From: Candidatus Eiseniibacteriota bacterium
GTDB lineage: Bacteria > Eisenbacteria > RBG-16-71-46
Direction: 5' to 3'
Assembly: GCA_021414165.1 (NCBI GenBank)
Contig: JAIOPA010000197.1
Span: 1-5,297, forward strand
Length of the DNA stretch: 5,297 nucleotides
The position numbers and the translations under genes were made by a program. The notes beneath the pieces were generated by a model. That model was not told the origin of the DNA and searched no databases. It worked only from the letters and a program-made list of their open reading frames with translations. Every line of letters begins with the position of its first letter. Positions within the stretch are counted from its first letter, which is position 1. Positions 1-5,297 of this stretch are shown one piece after another.

Positions 1-3000
1 CGTCGGGCATCACGAAGTACAAGCAGCGCAAGAAGGAAGCGCTCAACAAGCTCGACGCCACCGAGGGCGACCTCACGCGCTTGAATGACATCGTGTTCGA
101 GATCGAGCGCGAGCTGCGTTCGCTGGCCCGCCAGGTCGGCACGGCGCGCAAGTTCCAGCGCCTGCGCGATGACGTGCGCGACCTCGACCTCGCGCTCACG
201 GCCGGCAGCATCGAGACGTTGAAGGTGCGCGAGGCCAAGGCGCACGAGGACTGGCAGGAAGAGGCCGTCCGCCGCGAGGGCATCAGCGCGCAGCTCGACA
301 CGCTCGAGGCCCAGCTCACCGATCAGAAGCTCGCGTTGCTCGAACTCGAGCGCGAGCTGCTCACGGCGCAGGGTGGTCTCAAGGACCGCGAAGAAGCGCG
401 CGTCGCCGCCGAGCATCAGGTGGTGCTGCTGCGCGAACGCGCCTCCGGGTTGCGTCGCCGTGCAGAAGAGGCCGAGCAGGAGGCCACTCGCATGCGCGAG
501 CGTCTTGAGGAGACGCAGGCGCGCGAGCAGGAAGTGCAGCTCACGCTGCAGGCCACGCGCGAGCGTCGTGAGACGGCGCATGTGGAGTCCGAGGAGGCCG
601 AGGCCGCGCTCGAGATGGTCGAGCAGGAACTGCGCGCCGGCCGCTCCAAGGCCGCCGAGGCCAAGCAGCTGTCGCTCGACCTGTTCTCGGTCGAGGCCGA
701 CAAGAAGGGCGCGTGCGATCGTCTGCGCGACCGTCTGCAGTCGCTGGGCGAGCGCAAGGCCGCGGCCGAGACGCGCCGCAGCGAGTTGCTGGAGCGCGTC
801 GCCGACCTCGAGCGTGGCAAGGTCGAGGGCGAGGTGCGCCGCACCGAGCTCGATGAGGCACTCACCGCTGCGCGTGGCGAACTCGCCGCGAGCGAGGACG
901 CGATCCGCGCGGTCGAGGCGCACATCCATGACGTCGAGGGCCAGCTCTCGCGCATGAAGCAGGATTCCGCGGCCGCCGATTCGCGGCTGCAGACGTTGCT
1001 CGAGTTGAAGGCGAACTTCGAGGGCGTGTCCGAGGGCGTGAAGTCGTTGCTCTCCGAGCGCGAGTCGCTGCCGGGCCTGTTGGGCGTGGTGGCCGATGTG
1101 CTCGAGGTGCCGTCGGCCTACCTCGACGCGCTCGAGGCCTCGCTCGGCGAGGCGGCCTCGTTCGTGCTGGTCGAGGACCGTGCCGCGATCGAGCCGTCGA
1201 TCGACCGTCTGCGCCGCCCCGAGAGTGGCCGCGCGACGCTCGTTGACATGTCGGCACTCGCCGCGCGCACGTTGCCCGAGATCCCGGCGGTGCAGGGTGT
1301 GGTCGGCCGTGCGTCCGACCTGGTGCGTTGCGAGGACAAGTTCCGTCAGCTCGCCGAGCGGCTCCTGGGCTCGGTCGTGGTCGTGGATTCGCGCGAGCTC
1401 GCCGCCCAGTTGGCGCACGAGTCGCCCGCGGGTCTGCGCTTCGTGAGCATCGACGGTGAAGTGTGGGAGCGCGGCCGCGTGCGCGCCGGTGCCGGCAAGA
1501 ACGCCGGTGGCCTGCTGCACCGCGAGTCCGAGATCCGCGACCTGTCGGGCCGGCTCACGGAGCTGGGTCTCACGGTCGAGGGCCTGCAGTCGACGCTCGA
1601 AGCGCAGGTGCAGGCGCGCGAGACGGCGATCGAGCAGCGCGATCAGGCGCGTTGGCTCCTGGACGAGACGCGTACCGCGCTCGAGTCGCAGGTCCGCGAG
1701 CTCGCGGGTCTCGAGCGCGAGCGAACGTTCGCGGCCAACGAGGCTGCCGAGCGCGTGCGTGAGATGGACGGCATCTCGCTCGAGGTCGATACGCTCGGCC
1801 GCCAGCTGGAAGACGCCATGGCCGAGCTCGAGCAGTTCCAGGGCGAGCTCGATGTGGTGCGCAACCAGTTGGCCGAGAACGATGGCCGGGTGCGTGAAAT
1901 GGAGACGCGCCGCGACGATGCGTCGCAGCGTGCGTCGGCCGCGCGCGAGCAGCTGTTGCAGCTGTCGCGTTCCGCGGGCGAGCTCGAGGCGCAGTGGGCG
2001 CGACTCGAGCAGACCGTGCAGGAGCTGCAGAGCGGCATCGCCAACCGTTCCGGCGAGGCCGAGCAGCACCAGAGCGGCATCGCCGAGATCGATGCGCAGG
2101 TGTCGGGCCTCGCGGCCGGCCTCACGGGCCTGCTGGAGACCGAGAGCACGCAGCGCGAGCGCGTCGTGGAGCTGCAGGTGCAGTTCAACGCGCTCAAGGA
2201 GATGGTGCAGACCATCGACACGCAGGCGCGCGACTTCCGCTTCCAGGCCACCGAGCTGGGCGAACGCTTGCACATGCTCGAACTCGATCGCGTCCAGGCG
2301 CGCGCCGAGCTCGACCGCACGTTCGAGCGTCTCAAGACCGAGTACGAGATCGACCCGGAGCAGTTCGAGCCGCGGCCGCTGCCCGAGGGCGTGACGCTCG
2401 AGGACGCGCCCAAGAAGCTCGAGACCTCGCGCACCACGCTGCGCGCGATCGGTCCGGTGAACCTGCTGGCGCTCGAGGAGTACAGCCGCAAGAAGGAGCG
2501 CTTCACGTTCCTCACGCAGCAGCGCGAGGACGTGTTGCAGGCCAAGGCGCAGCTGCTCGAGGCCATCGAGAAGATCAACGTGACGGCGTCGGAGCTGTTC
2601 ACCGAGACGTTCGCCAAGGTGCACGCCAACTTCAAGCAGATCTTCCAGACGCTGTTCGAGGGTGGCGATTGCGAGCTGCGGCTGCTCGGCGAGGATCCGA
2701 TGGACGCCGAGATCGAGATCGCGGCCAAGCCCCGCGGCAAGCACCTGCAGAGCATCACGCTCATGTCGTCGGGTGAGCGTGCGCTCACGGCGATCGCGCT
2801 GCTGTTCGCGGTCTACCTGGTCAAGCCGTCGCCCTTCTGTCTCCTGGACGAAGTCGACGCGCCGCTCGACGATGCCAATGTCGAGCGGTTCCTGAACATG
2901 CTCAAGAAGTTCGGTGACCGCACGCAGTTCGTGGTCATCACGCACAACAAGAAGACCATGGAGTCCGCGGGCTGCATCTACGGTGTCACCATGCAGGAGC

Positions 3001-3092
3001 TGGGCGTGTCCAAGCTCGTGTCGGTGAACCTCGATGGCGTCGACGTGAGCCACTCCACGCGCCGCGAACCGGCCGAGGTCACGGCCGGCTGA
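1..3092 (+). CDS. smc: Chromosome segregation protein SMC (5'-partial, N-terminal ATPase lobe outside the window)
   Basis: Structural maintenance of chromosomes ATPase, which with its usual partners ScpA and ScpB (not in this window) forms the bacterial condensin that loops and compacts DNA. The frame is open from base 3 and gives 1029 visible residues. These begin with SGITKYKQRKKEA, matching the SMC segment just after the N-terminal head (AAGVLKYK in B. subtilis, about residue 155). Full length would be about 1185, normal for the family; Walker A is not visible. Domains in visible numbering: coiled coil about 30-345, rich in Glu, Arg, Leu and Ala; hinge about 355-500 (GLLGVVADV to IDGEVWERG); return coiled coil about 510-800; C-terminal head from AIGPVNLLALEEY (GPVN 817-820). 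The head has signature MSSGE (921-925), Walker B CLLDE (D949, E950), D-loop PLDD (954-957) and H-loop VITHN (H981). The signature differs from the usual LSGGE. The TTG at base 81 is internal. ftsY follows 73 bases downstream, probably in the same operon. Confidence 0.97.
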   Translation, partial: SGITKYKQRKKEALNKLDATEGDLTRLNDIVFEIERELRSLARQVGTARKFQRLRDDVRDLDLALTAGSIETLKVREAKAHEDWQEEAVRREGISAQLDTLEAQLTDQKLALLELERELLTAQGGLKDREEARVAAEHQVVLLRERASGLRRRAEEAEQEATRMRERLEETQAREQEVQLTLQATRERRETAHVESEEAEAALEMVEQELRAGRSKAAEAKQLSLDLFSVEADKKGACDRLRDRLQSLGERKAAAETRRSELLERVADLERGKVEGEVRRTELDEALTAARGELAASEDAIRAVEAHIHDVEGQLSRMKQDSAAADSRLQTLLELKANFEGVSEGVKSLLSERESLPGLLGVVADVLEVPSAYLDALEASLGEAASFVLVEDRAAIEPSIDRLRRPESGRATLVDMSALAARTLPEIPAVQGVVGRASDLVRCEDKFRQLAERLLGSVVVVDSRELAAQLAHESPAGLRFVSIDGEVWERGRVRAGAGKNAGGLLHRESEIRDLSGRLTELGLTVEGLQSTLEAQVQARETAIEQRDQARWLLDETRTALESQVRELAGLERERTFAANEAAERVREMDGISLEVDTLGRQLEDAMAELEQFQGELDVVRNQLAENDGRVREMETRRDDASQRASAAREQLLQLSRSAGELEAQWARLEQTVQELQSGIANRSGEAEQHQSGIAEIDAQVSGLAAGLTGLLETESTQRERVVELQVQFNALKEMVQTIDTQARDFRFQATELGERLHMLELDRVQARAELDRTFERLKTEYEIDPEQFEPRPLPEGVTLEDAPKKLETSRTTLRAIGPVNLLALEEYSRKKERFTFLTQQREDVLQAKAQLLEAIEKINVTASELFTETFAKVHANFKQIFQTLFEGGDCELRLLGEDPMDAEIEIAAKPRGKHLQSITLMSSGERALTAIALLFAVYLVKPSPFCLLDEVDAPLDDANVERFLNMLKKFGDRTQFVVITHNKKTMESAGCIYGVTMQELGVSKLVSVNLDGVDVSHSTRREPAEVTAG

Positions 3093-3098
3093 GCCGGC
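3069..3098 (+). other. Overlapping GC-rich inverted repeats across the smc stop codon
   Basis: Two inverted repeats share bases and so cannot fold together. The first pairs CCGGCCG (3069-3075) with CGGCCGG (3082-3088) around a 6-base loop. The second pairs GCCGGCT (3084-3090) with AGCCGGC (3092-3098) around one central base, so only part of it could close as a hairpin. The smc TGA (3090-3092) lies inside the second, and an AGGAG follows immediately at 3099-3103. There is no T-tract, so it is a poor intrinsic terminator candidate. Such structures arise easily by chance in DNA this GC-rich; a role in smc-ftsY coupling is only a possibility. Confidence 0.3.
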
Positions 3099-3165
3099 AG
3101 GAGAAGCGCATCCACGCGCGGTGCTCGCGGTCCGTCCGCGACGCCGCGCGTGCTGCTTTCCACGC

Positions 3166-4071
3166 ATGAATCTCTGGGATCGTTTCCGCAAGGGACTGGA
3201 AAAGACGCGTGAGGCGTTCGTGGGCGTGGTCGGCGCTGCCCTCGGCCGCCGCACGGTCGATGCCGCCACGGTCGAGGCGTTGGAAGAAGCCCTGCTCGGC
3301 GCCGACGTGGGCCCCGCGACCACGGACCGGCTGATCGCCGACGCCAAGAAGCGCCTGAACCAGGACAAGGACATCGACCTGCGCACGGCGCTCGAGCGCG
3401 CCGCGGTCGATGTGCTCTCGGCCAAGCCCGTGAAGTTCGAGCCCGGTGCCGACAAGCCGTGGGTGGTGCTGTTGGTGGGCGTGAACGGCGTGGGCAAGAC
3501 CACGTTCGCCGGCAAGCTCGCGGCCACCTACGCGCGCGCGGGCAAGAAGATCGTGTTGGTGGCCGCGGACACGTTCCGTGCTGCGGCCTCGGAGCAGCTC
3601 GAGGTCTGGGCGGGCCGCGCGGGTGTCGAACTCGTGCGCGCCGGCAAGGACGGCACCGATCCCGCCGCCGTCGTGCACGATGGCCTGTCGGCCGCCAAGG
3701 CCCGTGGCGCCGACATCGTGTTCATCGACACCGCGGGGCGCTTGCACACGAAGCACAACCTCATGAGCGAACTCGAGAAGGTCGCGCGCATCTGCGCGCG
3801 GCTGGTGCCGGGCGCGCCGCATCATGTGCTGCTCGTGCTCGACGGCACGCAGGGCCTGAACGGCCTGGCGCAGGCGCGCGAGTTCACCAAGGCCGCGCCG
3901 GTCACGAGCCTGGCCGTCACCAAGCTCGACGGCACCTCACGCGGTGGCGTGGTGCTGGCCATCGCGGGCGAGCTGGGGCTGCCGGTGAGCCTGGTCGGGC
4001 TGGGCGAGGGCATCGACGACTGGCAGGCGTTCGACGCCGAGGCCTACGCGCGCGGGTTGTTCGAGGCGTAG
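3166..4071 (+). CDS. ftsY: Signal recognition particle receptor GTPase FtsY
   Basis: SRP-family GTPase that docks ribosome-nascent chain-SRP (Ffh) complexes at the inner membrane for delivery to SecYEG. The product has 301 residues. The N domain starts with an amphipathic MNLWDRFRKGLEKTREAF, typical of FtsY proteins lacking the long acidic A domain of E. coli. The NG core carries G1 GVNGVGKTT (105-113), G2 DTFRAAASEQL (135-145), G3 DTAGR (188-192), the DGTQGLN segment, G4 TKLDG (252-256) followed by TSRGG where TAKGG is more usual, and G5-region GLGEGIDD (278-285). GVNG, DTFRAAA and the closing GxGExIDD...FD pattern separate it from Ffh, and there is no Ffh-type Met-rich M domain. ATG 3166 is chosen because the family N-terminus begins there; an in-frame GTG at 3121 would add 15 residues (LAVRPRRRACCFPR after the start). 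Neither start has a well-placed Shine-Dalgarno. It follows smc in the same direction. Confidence 0.96.
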   Translation: MNLWDRFRKGLEKTREAFVGVVGAALGRRTVDAATVEALEEALLGADVGPATTDRLIADAKKRLNQDKDIDLRTALERAAVDVLSAKPVKFEPGADKPWVVLLVGVNGVGKTTFAGKLAATYARAGKKIVLVAADTFRAAASEQLEVWAGRAGVELVRAGKDGTDPAAVVHDGLSAAKARGADIVFIDTAGRLHTKHNLMSELEKVARICARLVPGAPHHVLLVLDGTQGLNGLAQAREFTKAAPVTSLAVTKLDGTSRGGVVLAIAGELGLPVSLVGLGEGIDDWQAFDAEAYARGLFEA

Positions 4072-4084
4072 AGCCCGGTCCAAG

Positions 4085-4124
4085 CAGAAGCGGCGCCGCT
4101 CAGCTCCGAGCGGCGCCGCTTCTG
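4085..4124. terminator. Probable bidirectional intrinsic terminator between convergent genes
   Basis: A perfect 16-bp inverted repeat pairs CAGAAGCGGCGCCGCT (4085-4100) with AGCGGCGCCGCTTCTG (4109-4124), separated by an 8-base loop. It sits in the 74-base gap between the ftsY stop (4071) and the stop of the minus-strand gene (4146), where a shared terminator is expected. There is no real U-tract on either side. On the + strand the 3' arm ends in CTTCTG and continues TCTGGA, so termination would rest mainly on stem strength or on help from Rho or NusA. Each arm also contains a 12-bp self-palindrome (AGCGGCGCCGCT, 4089-4100 and 4109-4120). Confidence 0.75.
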
Positions 4125-4145
4125 TCTGGATCGTGACGCCAAGAC

Positions 4146-5066
4146 TTACGGCTTGCCCGCCTTGCTCGTGCTGGTGCGCGTGGCCGCCGTGCGCGGCTTG
4201 GCCGCTGCTGCCGCGGCGGCGCGCTGCGCGGCGATCGACATGCGATAGCGCGCCGGCGTGATGCGCGGCTCGAGGCCGCCATGGCCGAAGTCGAGCAGTC
4301 GCGCCGTCCCCAGGCCCTTGTCGCGCGTGGACAGCGGGGTGGCGTCGCCCGAGCGGCCGATGAGCCACGCCTTGCGCGCCGCGATGGTCATGATGTCCTC
4401 GCGCGCCAGGTGCGTGATCGGCACCTCCATGGCGACGTAGCTCGTGCGCTCCTCGCGCAGCTCCTGGTACACCGAGCTGTCGCCCACCGCCTGCGTGGAG
4501 CCCGTGCCCTGCTTGAGGATCGTCTTGAGGCCCTTGAACGTGCCCTTGGGCGTGATCACCGTGTCCACGCCGAGCGTGTCGCGCGTCCAGCGCACCGGGT
4601 TCTTCACCTCGCGGCGGGTCTTGAGCATGCTCGCGGCCGGCTTGTTGAGCTCGACGCGGGGCTCGCCATCTTCGTTGAGCGTGTTCACCATGGCGCGGGT
4701 GTAGAGCTGCAGACGCTGGGTGGCCACGGTGTCGCGGAAGATCTCGTACGACATGAGCGAGCACAGCACCTCGGGCGGCTGGCCCGGGGTTTCCTTCCAG
4801 GTCTCGATCCAGAACCCCGGGTCGCCCCAGAAGTCCTGCTCACCGCCGATGAGCAACGTGATCGTGTAGTCCTCGCTCATGCCCAGTTCGCTGCTGCTGC
4901 TCATGCGATACCGCACCCAATCGCCCACCTTGAAGTCAGGCTTGTGCGTGTAGTCGACGAGACCGATGCCGTTGATCTGGATCGTCGCGGCAGACGTGGT
5001 CCGCGGGAGCGCGAAAACCGAGGCGAACGCGAGGAGGAGTAACGCGAGAGCGATGGCACGACGCAT
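4146..5066 (-). CDS. Exported protein of unknown function with Ala-rich basic C-terminal tail
   Basis: I do not recognise this 306-residue protein. It has a clear Sec signal peptide: MRRA, then hydrophobic residues 5-20, then PRTTSA with likely cleavage after A26. No Cys lies at the cleavage site, so it is not a lipoprotein. No other membrane segment is seen, so the mature protein is probably periplasmic, secreted or loosely envelope-bound. The N-terminal half is rich in aromatic residues and beta-prone: DFKVGDWVRYRM (44-55), DFWGDPGFWIETW (78-90), a single mature Cys at 102. A TPKGTFKGLKT segment (172-182) recalls the 'TPaGtF' turn of some periplasmic beta-sheet proteins such as the DUF3108 type; that is a weak resemblance, not an assignment. 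The end is seven consecutive Ala (283-289) followed by a Lys/Arg/Thr/Ser-rich tail. The start is supported by GGAG 9 bases upstream. The gene converges on ftsY and shares its terminator region. Confidence 0.88.
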   Translation of the reverse strand: MRRAIALALLLLAFASVFALPRTTSAATIQINGIGLVDYTHKPDFKVGDWVRYRMSSSSELGMSEDYTITLLIGGEQDFWGDPGFWIETWKETPGQPPEVLCSLMSYEIFRDTVATQRLQLYTRAMVNTLNEDGEPRVELNKPAASMLKTRREVKNPVRWTRDTLGVDTVITPKGTFKGLKTILKQGTGSTQAVGDSSVYQELREERTSYVAMEVPITHLAREDIMTIAARKAWLIGRSGDATPLSTRDKGLGTARLLDFGHGGLEPRITPARYRMSIAAQRAAAAAAAKPRTAATRTSTSKAGKP

Positions 5067-5075
5067 GCAGTGATT

Positions 5076-5079
5076 CTCC
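5076..5079 (-). promoter_or_regulatory. Shine-Dalgarno site for the exported-protein gene
   Basis: On the minus strand the sequence before the start reads TGGAGAATCACTGC then ATG. GGAG lies 9 bases upstream of the start codon, a normal spacing. It supports ATG 5066-5064 as the start, in agreement with the signal peptide beginning at that Met. Confidence 0.7.
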
Positions 5080-5153
5080 AGAGGCCGGGCCTAGCAAGGC
5101 GACGGCGGAGTGGTCGGGGCGGCCAGGGGACCCGCGAGGGCGGGCTGGCCCTC

Positions 5154-5160
5154 TATTATG
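5154..5160. promoter_or_regulatory. AT-rich island, possible -10 element of a divergent promoter region
   Basis: Within the GC-rich divergent intergenic region (5067-5221) this is the only AT-rich run. Read on +, TATTAT (5154-5159) matches the sigma-70 -10 consensus at 5 of 6 positions; read on -, CATAAT (5160-5155) also matches at 5 of 6. No TTGACA-like hexamer lies at the expected distance on either strand. It would give a leader of roughly 55 bases for the right-edge gene or about 80 bases for the exported-protein gene. A small inverted repeat, GAGGGC (5136-5141) with GCCCTC (5148-5153), directly precedes it, and GGCGGGC (5139-5145) with GCCCGCC (5171-5177) flanks it. The direction is not decided. 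Confidence 0.35.
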
Positions 5161-5205
5161 GCAGTGTCGGGCCCGCCTGCGGAAGGTGGGTCGTGTGCCC
5201 CCGGG

Positions 5206-5211
5206 AAGGGA
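5206..5211 (+). promoter_or_regulatory. Possible Shine-Dalgarno site for the right-edge reading frame
   Basis: AAGGGA lies 10 bases before the ATG at 5222, within a longer purine run GGGAAGGGA (5203-5211). Spacing and composition fit a ribosome binding site, and this is the main support for a gene starting at 5222. Purine runs are common in this DNA, so the evidence is moderate. Confidence 0.45.
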
Positions 5212-5221
5212 TTGACGACGC

Positions 5222-5297
5222 ATGGACCTCCGGGATCCCCGGGACGACCGGGCCGCACTCGAGACCCCGCACGACCTTGTCACGCTATCCTCGGATG
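5222..5297 (+). CDS. Possible start of an unidentified gene (3'-partial, 25 codons visible)
   Basis: A + strand reading frame begins ATG GAC CTC CGG GAT and stays open to the window edge. The visible product begins MDLRDPRDDRAALETPHD and is strongly charged. An in-frame TGA at 5213-5215 means that, if this frame is coding, ATG 5222 is the first possible start. A plausible Shine-Dalgarno precedes it, and most third codon positions are G or C as in the neighbouring genes. It would be divergent from the exported-protein gene, with a 155-base gap between the two starts. The 25 residues are too few to name a family, and a chance open frame of this length in GC-rich DNA is not excluded. Confidence 0.5.
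   Translation, partial: MDLRDPRDDRAALETPHDLVTLSSD

Noticed and set aside
81..83. TTG at 81 as the start of the SMC protein
   Set aside because: The same frame is open upstream to base 3 and encodes SGITKYKQRKKEALNKL, a recognisable SMC segment, so the TTG is an internal Leu codon.
1456..2394. 312-codon + strand frame overlapping smc, and the similar frame 1994-2776
   Set aside because: The products are Arg/Ser/Ala-rich and reflect the GC-rich codons of smc read out of frame; they have no recognisable domain.
180..2450. Many repeated CTCGAG, GAGCTCGAG and GCGCGAG strings
   Set aside because: They come from frequent Leu-Glu and Arg-Glu codons of the SMC coiled coil under strong codon bias; there is no regular DNA repeat unit.
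1643..2788. 381-codon open frame on the minus strand inside smc
   Set aside because: It is antisense to an unmistakable SMC coding region, its product is Ser/Arg-rich low-complexity sequence without domains, and long antisense frames are expected at this GC content.
3079..3825. 248-codon minus-strand frame over the smc end and ftsY
   Set aside because: It is the antisense shadow of ftsY, whose G motifs fix the true strand and frame.
3937..4764. 275-codon minus-strand frame overlapping the exported-protein gene and the ftsY end
   Set aside because: It crosses the intergenic hairpin and the ftsY C-terminus, and its His/Arg/Ala-rich product is a frame shadow.
4281..5042. 253-codon + strand frame opposite the exported-protein gene
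   Set aside because: The minus-strand frame has a proper signal peptide, a Shine-Dalgarno and mixed residue composition, while this one is Arg/Ala/His/Leu-rich and featureless.
5212..5217. TTGACG as a -35 promoter element
   Set aside because: It sits between the Shine-Dalgarno-like site and the ATG at 5222, and no -10-like hexamer lies at the right distance downstream (5235-5240 is TCCCCG or similar).
1..5297. CRISPR arrays, tRNA or rRNA genes, transposase or integrase genes, riboswitches
   Set aside because: Reading both strands showed no spaced direct repeats, cloverleaf-like pattern, recombinase motifs or known leader elements; almost all of the window is accounted for by the listed genes.

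Overview
The window comes from a GC-rich bacterial chromosome. Third codon positions are dominated by G and C in all the genes, and long spurious reading frames occur in the other frames, as expected at this composition. The organism cannot be named from the sequence. An exported protein with a Sec-type signal peptide, a minimal FtsY without an acidic N-terminal domain, and an SMC-FtsY gene pair all fit a high-GC, probably diderm, soil- or sediment-type lineage. Gemmatimonadota or 'Candidatus Eisenbacteria'-like groups are possible, but that is a guess.

Layout from left to right: (1) Positions 1-3092 hold most of an smc gene on the + strand. Its N-terminal ATPase lobe with Walker A lies outside the window. 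What remains is the first coiled coil, the hinge, the return coiled coil and the C-terminal ATPase lobe (signature motif, Walker B, D-loop and H-loop). (2) A short 73-base gap follows. (3) Next is ftsY on the + strand, the signal recognition particle receptor GTPase, with all five G motifs. (4) A 74-base convergent intergenic region contains a perfect 16-bp hairpin that probably terminates transcription from both sides. (5) A minus-strand gene of 306 codons encodes an exported protein of unknown function with an Ala-rich, basic C-terminal tail. (6) A divergent intergenic region of about 155 bases follows, with a single AT-rich island that resembles a -10 element. (7) At the right edge, the first 25 codons of a possible + strand gene run off the window.

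smc and ftsY are probably co-transcribed. The same order (rnc-smc-ftsY) is known from Bacillus subtilis and other bacteria, so this part is ordinary housekeeping sequence: chromosome organisation next to co-translational membrane targeting. The exported protein is transcribed towards ftsY and is not part of that operon.

I found no mobile element, CRISPR array, tRNA, rRNA or recognisable defence or biosynthetic system, and nothing that amounts to an undescribed system. The points most worth a second look are substitutions in two conserved SMC motifs (the ABC signature and the hinge glycines), the unknown exported protein, the ambiguous ftsY start, and the doubly palindromic terminator.
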